From contig CADBSL010000172.1 in NCBI GenBank assembly GCA_902797345.1, positions 1 through 9,396 on the forward strand: a DNA stretch of 9,396 nucleotides, in the 5' to 3' direction. Shown here piece after piece: positions 1-6,239 of this stretch. The translations under genes were made by a program, and so were the position numbers. The DNA is from an uncultured Eubacteriales bacterium (GTDB lineage: Bacteria > Bacillota > Clostridia > Peptostreptococcales > Anaerovoracaceae). Position 1 is the stretch's first letter, and each line of letters starts with the position of its first letter. The notes below the pieces were generated by a model. That model was not told the origin of the DNA and ran no database searches. It saw only the letters and a program-made list of their open reading frames with translations.

Positions 1-11
1 CCAACGCGTAA
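1..11 (+). CDS. possible last codons of an upstream gene (3' end only)
   Basis: One forward frame reads two codons (Asn-Ala) and then a TAA at 9-11, 16 bases before a terminator hairpin. That arrangement fits the tail of a gene entering from the left. Two codons give no family information, and the stop may be a chance one. The terminator could equally serve a gene on the opposite strand, so this is only a weak suggestion. Confidence 0.2.
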
Positions 12-27
12 ATCAATACGGAAAACA

Positions 28-63
28 AACCCCTGCGGACCAACGGACCGTCAGGGGTTATTT
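28..63. terminator. rho-independent terminator, probably bidirectional
   Basis: Positions 28-35 (AACCCCTG) and 52-59 (CAGGGGTT) are perfect 8-bp inverted arms. The stem can extend inward through CGG/CCG past one unpaired base. On the + strand the stem is followed by a T-rich run interrupted by A and C. On the - strand the trailing run is TTTGTTTTCC, which is at least as good. It separates the AI-2E unit from whatever lies to the left. Confidence 0.7.
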
Positions 64-70
64 CATTTCG

Positions 71-155
71 GCTTCGAGCTCCCAGCTTCTTGGCTCCCGG
101 TTCCCAGCTTCATGCCTCGAGTTCCCTTTCTTCCGACTCCAGACTCCAGACTCCT
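71..155. repeat. pyrimidine-rich degenerate repeat tract with tandem GACTCCA heptamers
   Basis: CCCAGCTTC occurs exactly at 81-89 and again at 103-111, within a run of related GCTCCC/GTTCCC words. Positions 135-155 hold three tandem heptamers (GACTCCA, GACTCCA, GACTCCT). The tract is strongly pyrimidine-biased on the + strand, has no convincing ORF, and lies directly before the -35 box of the next gene. A related purine-rich tract in the opposite orientation follows the downstream gene from 1891. It is probably an intergenic repeat family; no function can be assigned. Confidence 0.55.
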
Positions 156-157
156 CC

Positions 158-186
158 TTGAAATCCTCCAAAGACCGCTGTATAAT
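158..186 (+). promoter_or_regulatory. sigma-A promoter of the AI-2E / ThiS-like unit
   Basis: TTGAAA at 158-163 and a perfect TATAAT at 181-186 are separated by exactly 17 bases. The start codon at 222 lies 35 bases downstream of the -10 box, giving a short leader that holds AAAGGTG at 208-214 as the ribosome binding site. The same -35/-10 pair and spacing recur in front of tig. Confidence 0.85.
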
Positions 187-221
187 ACCTGTAAGTGACT
201 ATTTGAAAAAGGTGAAAATCC

Positions 222-1706
222 ATGAAAGAGTTTTTCAATTCAAAATATTTCAAATGGGGAATGGTCATCTTCACTCCTCTGGCCATGGTTGCCCTGCTGG
301 TGATTTTCCTGCTTCGGATGGGGTATTTTGTGGCCGGACTGGGGATGATCTTCCATGCTCTGGAACCCTTTATCTACGGCGGCATCATCGCCTATATCCT
401 GCGGCCGATCTATAACGCCTGCCGGATATTCTTTGAAAAGCGGTTGATGAAATGGGGCATCAAACGGCAGGACCGTGCAGTATTGATCTCCCGGATCATC
501 AGCGTGCTGCTGGCTATGCTGCTGCTCATCGCTGTGGTGGTGGGGCTGATCATTACGGTCATCCCGCAGTTCATCAACAGTGCCTATGAACTGATCACGA
601 AGGTGCCGGCCTATTCGGACAATTTCACCTCCATGATCAACCACGCGGACTTCATCAAAGATGAATGGAAGCAGCTGATCACAGAGAACTGGGATCTGAT
701 CATGGACCGGGTCTATGAGTGGAGAGATACGACGCTGATGCCTTACCTGCAGGAGCTTCTGGTAAAGATCTCTGCGGGGCTGGTGGATATGGCCCACACG
801 GTGTTCAACCTGTTCATCGGGCTGATCGTCTGCGTCTATATCCTGCTCAGCAAATCCACATTTACCGCTCAGTCCAAAAAACTGCTGTATTCCCTGTTCT
901 CCAAAGAGACTGCCAATGTGGTGCTGGATGGCTTCCGGTTTGTCGACCGGGTCTTCAGCGGATTTGTTTCCGGGAACGTCATCGACTCTGCGGTGGTGGG
1001 AATCATCACCTTTGTGGTGATGACGCTTTTCCAATGGCCGTACCCGCTGCTGATCGCGGCGCTGGTAGGGGTCACCAATCTGATCCCCTTCTTTGGACCC
1101 TTTATCGGAGCGATCCCTTCGGCGGTGCTGATTTTTTCGGAAAGCCCGATCCAGGCGCTGTATTTCCTGATCTTCATCGCGATCCTTCAGCAATTTGACG
1201 GAAACGTGCTGAAGCCCAAGATCTACGGACAGGCAGTGGATCTGCCCAGCTTCTGGACGCTGTTCGCGATCTTGGTGGGAGGATCTCTGTTTGGTATACC
1301 CGGGCTGCTGTTGGGGGTGCCGGTCTTTACCGTGATCTACACCTTCATCTCCTGGCTCATAGACCGGCGGCTCCGGAAAAAGGAACTGTCGGATGATACG
1401 AAGGACTATTTCCGGTTGGATCGGATCAACGAGGAAACCGGGGGGCGGGAGTACCTGTCGGAAGATTTCCTGAAAGAACGGAGAAGGAAAAACCGGGCGG
1501 AGAGAAAGAACAAACGGGCCCGGAAGAAGGAGCAGGCCAATTATCCCATGAAGGCCTCGGAATTCCACCAGAACCGGCCGCTGGAAGAGATCCTGCGGGA
1601 AAAAGGACTGGATGAAGAGGAGATCGAACGGGTCGAACATGAACTGGAAGACATTGTAGAAGATATTGTAAAAGATTTGGAGGATATAGATGATCACGAT
1701 CAATGA
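222..1706 (+). CDS. AI-2E (PerM/YtvI-type) family membrane protein with charged C-terminal extension
   Basis: This is a polytopic inner-membrane protein of the AI-2E transporter family (PF01594). Members have been linked to autoinducer-2 export, Na+/H+ antiport or unknown substrates, so the substrate is not known here. Hydrophobic segments lie near residues 12-32, 44-62, 88-116, 193-211, 255-290, 298-322 and 345-379. Family signatures are NLIPFFGPFIGAIPS (286-300), QQFDGNVLKPKIYG (323-336) and the Gly/Pro-rich GGSLFGIPGLLLGVPV (353-368). The conserved core ends near residue 380. A tail of about 110 residues follows, with a very basic part (418-437) and then an acidic helix-forming end (453-494); many family members stop near 350-380 residues. 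ATG 222 is chosen because AAAGGTG sits 7 bases upstream and a consensus promoter precedes it. The last 17 bases overlap the next gene, implying translational coupling. The family call is firm and the transport role is not. Confidence 0.9.
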   Translation: MKEFFNSKYFKWGMVIFTPLAMVALLVIFLLRMGYFVAGLGMIFHALEPFIYGGIIAYILRPIYNACRIFFEKRLMKWGIKRQDRAVLISRIISVLLAMLLLIAVVVGLIITVIPQFINSAYELITKVPAYSDNFTSMINHADFIKDEWKQLITENWDLIMDRVYEWRDTTLMPYLQELLVKISAGLVDMAHTVFNLFIGLIVCVYILLSKSTFTAQSKKLLYSLFSKETANVVLDGFRFVDRVFSGFVSGNVIDSAVVGIITFVVMTLFQWPYPLLIAALVGVTNLIPFFGPFIGAIPSAVLIFSESPIQALYFLIFIAILQQFDGNVLKPKIYGQAVDLPSFWTLFAILVGGSLFGIPGLLLGVPVFTVIYTFISWLIDRRLRKKELSDDTKDYFRLDRINEETGGREYLSEDFLKERRRKNRAERKNKRARKKEQANYPMKASEFHQNRPLEEILREKGLDEEEIERVEHELEDIVEDIVKDLEDIDDHDQ

Positions 1707-1890
1707 CATGCCCAAACCCTGGCGGAAGGGGTTGACCCTGGCTCAGGCGTTCCGGGAAAACGATCTGATGTTGAAAGGCGGATTCCTGATCTACGTCAAT
1801 GAAGATCTGGTGGATGTGTCGGAATATGAGACCTTTGAACTTCAGGACGAGGACGACATCGTGACGATGTTCACGTTTTTTATGGATTAA
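1690..1890 (+). CDS. ThiS/MoaD-like beta-grasp small protein lacking the terminal Gly-Gly
   Basis: The 66-residue product begins MITINDMPKPW and has the ThiS/MoaD pattern: a beta hairpin, a helix after GLTLAQAF (14-21), a strand with YVNEDLVDVSEYETF (35-49), then LQDEDDIVTMF (51-61), matching the LxDGDxVxI strand of sulfur carriers. ThiS and MoaD end in Gly-Gly, which is adenylated and thiocarboxylated; this protein ends FFMD, so it cannot be a conventional sulfur carrier. No thiF, thiG, moeB or moaE homologue is in the window. The start at 1690 is supported by GGAGG at 1679-1683, six bases upstream and inside the preceding gene. It overlaps the AI-2E gene by 17 bases, so the two are probably co-translated. 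The fold assignment is by pattern only. It may be a ubiquitin-like protein-interaction domain, but its function is unknown. Confidence 0.75.
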   Translation: MITINDMPKPWRKGLTLAQAFRENDLMLKGGFLIYVNEDLVDVSEYETFELQDEDDIVTMFTFFMD

Positions 1891-1954
1891 GCTTGGAGCT
1901 GGAAGCAGGAAGCGAAAGGCGAAATCGAAAAGAGAAAAATTGTTCTTAAAAAGA

Positions 1955-2016
1955 AAGATCCTTCGCTTTGCTCAGGATAACCGTGCAATGTCATCCTGAA
2001 CGAAGTGAAGGATCTT
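1955..2016. repeat. long imperfect inverted repeat between convergent genes, possible bidirectional terminator
   Basis: Arms 1955-1981 and 1990-2016 are each 27 bases with an 8-base loop. As + strand RNA they pair at 23 positions plus two G-U wobbles, leaving two A-C mismatches. Short T-rich runs follow the stem on both strands (CTTCTTTAG on +, TTTCTTTTTAA on -). It lies between the ThiS-like gene and the 3' end of lexA, which converge on it. The right arm resembles a 'CATCCTGA...GAAGGATC' repeat that I recall from intergenic DNA of many bacteria, so it may be a dispersed palindromic element rather than only a terminator. Confidence 0.7.
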
Positions 2017-2020
2017 CTTT

Positions 2021-2032
2021 AGTCTTCGGACT
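2021..2032. terminator. small UUCG tetraloop hairpin downstream of lexA
   Basis: AGTC-TTCG-GACT forms a 4-bp stem closed by the very stable UUCG tetraloop on the + strand (CGAA on the - strand). It stands between the lexA stop and the long inverted repeat. It is too short to terminate by itself. It may add to the neighbouring hairpin or be incidental. Confidence 0.35.
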
Positions 2033-2045
2033 GGGGTATTAAGTC

Positions 2046-2687
2046 TTACTGGAAATAGCGGAAAACGCCCTTGACCAGTCCCAGGATCTTTACATCGTCG
2101 ACGATGATGGGGCTCATGGAGGGATTCTCCGGCTGGAGACGGATGTGGTTATTCTCCTTGTAGAAGGTCTTGACGGTGGCTTCGCTTTCGAAACCGTCCA
2201 CCATGGCTACCACGATCTCTCCGTTGCGGGCGGTGTTTTGCCGGCGGATGAGGATGTAGTCTCCATCGTAGATCCCGGCGTCGATCATGCTGTCGCCCTT
2301 GACGTTCAGCATAAAGTGCTCACCGCCGCTGACGAACTGAGCCGGCAGAGGAAAGTATTCTTCAATATTTTGTTCCGCCAGGATCGGCGTTCCGGCGGCG
2401 ACTCTGCCGACGATGGGGATGTCCACCACGTCCTGCCGTTCCGGAGCGGCAGATGCGGCGGGTGCTTCCTTGTCCAGCACTTCCAGTGCCCGCCGTTTGA
2501 CCGGGTCCTTTCGGATATAGCCCTTGCGCATCAGGCTGTCCAGGTCCTTGTGGGCGGTGGAGGTGGATTTGATGTCCAGTGACTGGCAGAGTTCCCGGAT
2601 CGTGGGCGGGTAGCCCTTGGCTTTGATCTGGGTCTTTATATAGTCGAGAACCTTTTGTTCTCTCTCGGTGAGCTTGTTGTCTTCCAT
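2046..2687 (-). CDS. lexA: LexA repressor (SOS regulator, self-cleaving, S24 family)
   Basis: LexA represses DNA-damage genes and inactivates itself by cleavage when RecA filaments form. The 213-residue product has an N-terminal winged helix-turn-helix (1-70, with YPPTIRELCQSLDIKSTSTA), an Ala-rich linker (75-82) and a C-terminal S24 peptidase domain. The scissile Ala98-Gly99 bond lies in VGRVAAGTP. The catalytic dyad is Ser133 (GDSM) and Lys173 (EATVK). All key residues are present, so it should be active. The frame stays open upstream to 2744, but the start at 2687 is preferred. It begins MEDNKLTERE like other LexA proteins, and GAGGT lies about 8 bases upstream on the - strand; a longer start would also run into the promoter. 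It is monocistronic here, convergent with the ThiS-like gene and divergent from tig. An SOS box overlaps its own -35 box, indicating autorepression. Confidence 0.96.
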   Translation of the reverse strand: MEDNKLTEREQKVLDYIKTQIKAKGYPPTIRELCQSLDIKSTSTAHKDLDSLMRKGYIRKDPVKRRALEVLDKEAPAASAAPERQDVVDIPIVGRVAAGTPILAEQNIEEYFPLPAQFVSGGEHFMLNVKGDSMIDAGIYDGDYILIRRQNTARNGEIVVAMVDGFESEATVKTFYKENNHIRLQPENPSMSPIIVDDVKILGLVKGVFRYFQ

Positions 2688-2723
2688 GGTTTGTACCTCA
2701 CTGTTCCTTGAATGGTTTTCCTT

Positions 2724-2752
2724 ATTGTACCATATGGCGAACAAAAAGTAAA
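2724..2752 (-). promoter_or_regulatory. lexA promoter
   Basis: Read on the - strand, TTTACT (2752-2747) and TACAAT (2729-2724) are 17 bases apart. The -10 box ends 36 bases before the lexA start at 2687. The -35 box is weak by itself and lies partly under the SOS operator, as expected for an autorepressed gene. Confidence 0.7.
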
Positions 2753-2762
2753 CAAATGTTCC
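2749..2762. promoter_or_regulatory. LexA-binding SOS box (Gram-positive type)
   Basis: TAAACAAATGTTCC matches the Bacillus-type consensus CGAACRNRYGTTYC at 12 of 14 positions; the two mismatches are at the outer left end. It overlaps the lexA -35 box by four bases. I saw no second full box in the window and none near tig, so tig is not expected to be SOS-controlled. Confidence 0.75.
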
Positions 2763-2875
2763 GAACTTTTTTAGGTAAAAGATCGGAGATGGAAAAATAG
2801 AGACGGGAGTTCAGAAGAGAGCGCAGGAGGGGAAGAGAATTCTTTGACCTTTGGTCTCACATCTCCAAAAAACCC

Positions 2876-2904
2876 TTGAAAAGAGCCGAAAAAGAGTATA
2901 TAAT
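2876..2904 (+). promoter_or_regulatory. sigma-A promoter of tig
   Basis: TTGAAA at 2876-2881 and a perfect TATAAT at 2899-2904 have a 17-base spacer. The tig start is 43 bases past the -10 box. The ribosome binding site AGGAGG at 2931-2936 is strong but 11 bases from the ATG, slightly far. The purine-rich DNA between this promoter and lexA (about 2781-2840) shows no ORF. Confidence 0.85.
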
Positions 2905-2947
2905 AGTACGACATGCGGATATCTAATATCAGGAGGAAAATAGATCA

Positions 2948-4231
2948 ATGAAGGCAACATTTATCGGAAAAGAAAACAGCGTCGTTGAATTTGAAATGCT
3001 GTTTGAAAACGAAGAAATCGAAAAACAGATGGACAAGGTTTACCTGGCCGAAAGAGGTAAGTTCTCCATCGACGGTTTCCGGAAGGGCAAGGCTCCCAGA
3101 AAAGTGATCGAAGCCAGATACGGCGAGGGCGTATTTTTAGAAGATGCAGTAAACGAAATGGTAGCGGATGCTTATCCGGATGCGGTAGCGCAGCTGGTGA
3201 TCCGTCCGGTAGCAAACCCGAAAGTCGATATCAAAGAATATAATGAAGGCGAACACATGATCGTCAACATCAAAGTCACCGTACGTCCGGAATTCACCCC
3301 GGGTGAATACAAGGGCGTGGAAGTGGACAAGATCGAACCGGAAGTTACAGACGCACAGGTAGACGCGGAGATCGAAAACCTGCAGAAGAGAAATTCCCGG
3401 ATCATCGAAGTGGAACGTCCGGCTCAGATGGGCGACACACTGACCATCGATTACATGGGCTTCATCGGCGACGACCAGTTTGACGGCGGCACAGCTACCG
3501 ATCAGGAACTGGAACTGGGTTCCGATACCTTCATCCCCGGCTTTGAAGAACAGCTGGTAGGCGCCAATATCGGCGATGACGTAGAGGTGAAAGTTACCTT
3601 CCCGGAAGACTACCAGGCAGAAGACCTGAAGGGCAAGGAAGCGGTATTCAAGGTAAAGGTCCACAAGATCACCGAACTGGAAAAACCGGAACTGGACGAT
3701 GAATTTGCCAAGGACGTCAGCGAATTCGACACACTGGATGAGCTGAAGGAAGATTTCCGGAAGAAGCTGATGGAAGCGGCTGAAAACAAGGCTGAATACG
3801 ACATGAAGACTGCCATCATCGACGTGGTTTATGACCGCACAGAACTGGATGTACCGGAAGACATGGTAGAAGCTCAGATCACCGAAATGGCGGATGAGAT
3901 CGATATGCAGATGCAGTATCAGGGTCTCTCTCTGAAGGATTACCTCCAGTACATGGGCAAGTCCATGGAAGAATACCGGAAAGAACTGAAGCCGGATGCT
4001 TACAAGAAGATGAAGACCCGCCTGATCATCGACGAGATCGCGAAGCTGGAAAACATCGAAGCTACACCGGGCGAGATCGATGACGAGATCCGGGGCATGG
4101 CCGATCACTATAAGATCGAATACGAAGAACTGAGAAACCAGTTCAACGCCGAAAACATCGAGATCATCAGCCAGGATATCCGGAACCGCAAGGCGATCCA
4201 GATGATGTACGACGAAGCAGTATTCAAATAA
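2948..4231 (+). CDS. tig: trigger factor, ribosome-associated chaperone and peptidyl-prolyl isomerase
   Basis: Trigger factor binds ribosomal protein uL23 at the exit tunnel and shields nascent chains; its FKBP domain isomerises prolyl bonds. The product is 427 residues, normal for the family. The N-terminal ribosome-binding domain (about 1-115) carries the signature GFRKGKAP (43-50). The PPIase domain (about 161-242) contains GDTLTIDYMGF, GSDTFIPGFEEQLVG (191-205) and TFPEDYQAEDLKGKEAVF (217-234). The rest (245-427) is the helical C-terminal chaperone body with its arms. The start follows AGGAGG and a consensus promoter. Compared with clpX and lon its codons lean toward GAA, GTA and CGT, which would fit high expression. 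It heads the protein quality-control cluster, but a hairpin separates it from clpP, so it may be partly an independent transcript. Confidence 0.97.
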   Translation: MKATFIGKENSVVEFEMLFENEEIEKQMDKVYLAERGKFSIDGFRKGKAPRKVIEARYGEGVFLEDAVNEMVADAYPDAVAQLVIRPVANPKVDIKEYNEGEHMIVNIKVTVRPEFTPGEYKGVEVDKIEPEVTDAQVDAEIENLQKRNSRIIEVERPAQMGDTLTIDYMGFIGDDQFDGGTATDQELELGSDTFIPGFEEQLVGANIGDDVEVKVTFPEDYQAEDLKGKEAVFKVKVHKITELEKPELDDEFAKDVSEFDTLDELKEDFRKKLMEAAENKAEYDMKTAIIDVVYDRTELDVPEDMVEAQITEMADEIDMQMQYQGLSLKDYLQYMGKSMEEYRKELKPDAYKKMKTRLIIDEIAKLENIEATPGEIDDEIRGMADHYKIEYEELRNQFNAENIEIISQDIRNRKAIQMMYDEAVFK

Positions 4232-4260
4232 AAACGACGGTTCAATTCATCTGATCAATC

Positions 4261-4313
4261 AAAGAAAGCTGCCAGGGGGGTGAAGATCGCCTGCCTTCGA
4301 CGGCTTTCTTTTT
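4261..4313 (+). terminator. weak terminator or attenuator between tig and clpP
   Basis: AAAGAAAGC at 4261-4269 pairs with GCTTTCTTT at 4303-4311, followed by two more T residues. One G-U and one G-C pair can extend the stem inward. The loop is large (about 30 bases) and contains a run of six G. The stem is mostly A-T, so termination should be partial, allowing read-through from tig into clpP. No clear separate sigma-A promoter was found between here and clpP. Confidence 0.55.
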
Positions 4314-4361
4314 GACGTATTATTGGAAGGTTGAAAAACCGACAAATAAGGAGGTACAACT

Positions 4362-4943
4362 ATGTTGATCCCAACCGTAATCGAACAGACCGGAGCAGGC
4401 GAAAGAGCCTTTGACATTTACTCCAGACTGTTAAAAGACCGGATCATCTTCCTGGGGGACGAAGTCAATGACCACACAGCCAGTCTGATCGTGGCACAGC
4501 TGCTGTTCCTGGAATCGGAAGATCCGGATAAGGACATCAGCCTGTACATCAACAGCCCCGGCGGTTCTGTCACTGCCGGTATGGCGATTTATGACACGAT
4601 GCAGTATATCAAGTGCGATGTGGCGACGATCTGCGTCGGCATGGCAGCCAGCATGGGCGCTTTCCTGCTGTCTTCCGGCACCAAGGGCAAGCGGTATGCG
4701 CTGCCCAATGCAGAAGTGATGATCCATCAGCCCATGGGCGGTGCCCGGGGACAGGCCTCGGATATCAAGATCCACGCGGAGCTGATTTTGAAGACCCGGG
4801 AAAAACTGAACCGGATCCTGGCGGAAAACACCGGGAAAGACATTGCCGAGGTGGAAAAAGACACCGACAGAGACAACTACATGACAGCGGAAGAAGCGCT
4901 GGAATACGGACTGATCGATAAAGTGGTGAAGTCCAGAAAATAA
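4362..4943 (+). CDS. clpP: ATP-dependent Clp protease proteolytic subunit ClpP
   Basis: ClpP is the self-compartmentalised serine peptidase that forms two stacked heptameric rings and degrades proteins threaded in by ClpX or another Clp ATPase. The 193-residue product begins MLIPTVIEQT, near the usual mature N-terminus, with no long propeptide. The triad is complete: Ser97 in GMAASMGA, His122 in MIHQP and Asp171 in DTDRD. The SPGGSV motif (65-70), which helps form the oxyanion region, is also intact, so the enzyme should be active. An ideal AAGGAGG (4348-4354) precedes the ATG by 7 bases. Only 18 bases separate it from clpX, so the peptidase and its unfoldase should be made together. Transcription probably comes from tig read-through, or from a promoter I could not identify. 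Confidence 0.97.
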   Translation: MLIPTVIEQTGAGERAFDIYSRLLKDRIIFLGDEVNDHTASLIVAQLLFLESEDPDKDISLYINSPGGSVTAGMAIYDTMQYIKCDVATICVGMAASMGAFLLSSGTKGKRYALPNAEVMIHQPMGGARGQASDIKIHAELILKTREKLNRILAENTGKDIAEVEKDTDRDNYMTAEEALEYGLIDKVVKSRK

Positions 4944-4961
4944 GCACTCAGGGAGAGTTGT

Positions 4962-6233
4962 ATGGCAAGGAATAAGAAAGATAACAACACCATGGTTTGC
5001 TCCTTCTGCGGACAGCCGGCAGGACCCCTCAGAAAACTCATCACCGGTCCCGGAGTCACCATCTGCAGTGACTGTGTGGATCTGTGCCGGGAGATCCTGC
5101 GGGAGGAGGACGACTATTACGAAGATGATATGGATCTGATGATGGCGGGCGGCTCCGCCGAAGCCGGAGAGTTCCGGGTCCCGACGCCGAAGGAAATGAA
5201 GGCGACCCTGGACCAGTATGTCATCGGTCAGGAGGCTGCCAAAAAGGCGTTATCGGTAGCAGTCTACAATCACTATAAGAGAGTGGAATCCCTGGACGAG
5301 GAAGACGATGTGGAGATCCAGAAGAGCAACGTGCTGCTGATCGGCCCCACCGGGTCCGGCAAGACGCTGCTGGCCCAGACTCTGGCTAAGGTGCTCAATG
5401 TGCCCTTTGCCATTGCTGATGCCACGGCACTGACGGAGGCCGGCTATGTAGGGGAGGACGTGGAGAATATCCTCCTGAAGCTCCTGCAGGCGGCGGATTT
5501 CGACGTGGAGCGGGCCCAGAAGGGGATCATCTACGTGGATGAGATCGACAAGATCTCCCGGAAATCCGAGAACCCTTCCATTACCCGGGATGTCAGCGGG
5601 GAAGGCGTGCAGCAGGCACTGCTGAAGATCCTGGAAGGGACCGTGGCCAATGTGCCGCCTCAGGGTGGCCGGAAACACCCCCACCAGGAATTCATCCAGG
5701 TGGATACCAGCGAGATCTTATTCATCTGCGGCGGGGCCTTTGCCGGATTGGACAAGGTCATCAAACGCCGGGTCGGAGAGAAGACCATCGGATTCAACTC
5801 CGACATCAATGTCAATAAAATCGACGAGAAAGCACTGCTGCGGCAGGTGGAGAGCCAGGACCTGCTTAAATATGGCCTGATCCCGGAATTTGCGGGACGT
5901 CTGCCGGTACTGGTGGTGCTGGACGAACTGGATAAGGAGGCTTTGAAGAATATTCTGACAGAGCCGAAAAACGCCCTGGTGAAGCAATACCGGAAACTAT
6001 TTAAGTTCGATGACATCGAACTGGAATTCGAAGAGGCGGCTATCGACCGCATCGCTGAAAAGGCGTTGGAGAGAAAATCCGGTGCCAGAGGCCTGCGGGG
6101 GATCATGGAAGGCATGATGCTGGACGTGATGTACGAATTGCCGACCCTGAAGGGCGTGGAAAAATGCATCATCACAAAGGAAATGGTGGACGACAAGACC
6201 GCCAAACCGAAGTTTGTGATGAAAGAGGAGTGA
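4962..6233 (+). CDS. clpX: ATP-dependent Clp protease ATP-binding subunit ClpX
   Basis: ClpX is a hexameric AAA+ unfoldase that recognises tagged substrates (including ssrA-tagged ones) and passes them to ClpP. The 423-residue product starts with a C4 zinc-binding domain (Cys13, Cys16, Cys35, Cys38), followed by an acidic linker (47-60). The AAA+ core shows Walker A GPTGSGKT (128-135), the pore loop GYVGED (161-166), Walker B IIYVDEID (189-196), the RKH substrate loop (237-239) and sensor 2 GARGLR (374-379). IGF at 276-278 is the loop that docks on ClpP, consistent with the clpP gene just upstream. The start has a GGGAGAG site close to the ATG. The stop lies 6 bases before lon, so clpX and lon are almost certainly one transcript. 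Confidence 0.97.
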   Translation: MARNKKDNNTMVCSFCGQPAGPLRKLITGPGVTICSDCVDLCREILREEDDYYEDDMDLMMAGGSAEAGEFRVPTPKEMKATLDQYVIGQEAAKKALSVAVYNHYKRVESLDEEDDVEIQKSNVLLIGPTGSGKTLLAQTLAKVLNVPFAIADATALTEAGYVGEDVENILLKLLQAADFDVERAQKGIIYVDEIDKISRKSENPSITRDVSGEGVQQALLKILEGTVANVPPQGGRKHPHQEFIQVDTSEILFICGGAFAGLDKVIKRRVGEKTIGFNSDINVNKIDEKALLRQVESQDLLKYGLIPEFAGRLPVLVVLDELDKEALKNILTEPKNALVKQYRKLFKFDDIELEFEEAAIDRIAEKALERKSGARGLRGIMEGMMLDVMYELPTLKGVEKCIITKEMVDDKTAKPKFVMKEE

Positions 6234-6239
6234 TCTGAA

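Noticed and set aside
158..415. Open reading frame of 85 codons overlapping the promoter and start of the AI-2E gene
   Set aside because: It begins within the -35 box of the AI-2E promoter, has no ribosome binding site, and runs out of frame through the real coding sequence.
240..1715. Open reading frame of 491 codons on the - strand opposite the AI-2E gene
   Set aside because: It is the antisense shadow of a gene with clear family motifs. Its product has a His/Gln/Asp-rich composition typical of such shadows, and it has no convincing ribosome binding site.
1860..1881. Small hairpin plus six T residues inside the 3' end of the ThiS-like gene
   Set aside because: The stem CGTGA/TCACG is only 5 bp, and termination there would cut the mRNA before its stop codon. 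It is probably a coincidence of coding sequence.
2843..2856. TTTGACC half-site and GACC-TTT-GGTC palindrome upstream of tig, considered as a CtsR heat-shock operator
   Set aside because: CtsR needs a tandem heptamer repeat with a 3-base gap. Only one half-site is present, and the clpP upstream region has none.
2785..2866. Inverted GGAGATG (2785-2791) / CATCTCC (2860-2866) in the lexA-tig interval
   Set aside because: Seven-base arms separated by nearly 70 bases are expected by chance in purine-rich DNA, and no regulatory logic fits.
4280..4315. Twelve-codon GTG reading frame inside the tig-clpP hairpin
   Set aside because: The G-run abuts the GTG without proper spacing, and the sequence is explained by the hairpin stem and loop.
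4312..4349. Possible separate clpP promoter (TTGACG at 4312-4317, TATTAT at 4318-4323)
   Set aside because: No arrangement gives a recognisable -35 and -10 pair with 16-18 bases between them.
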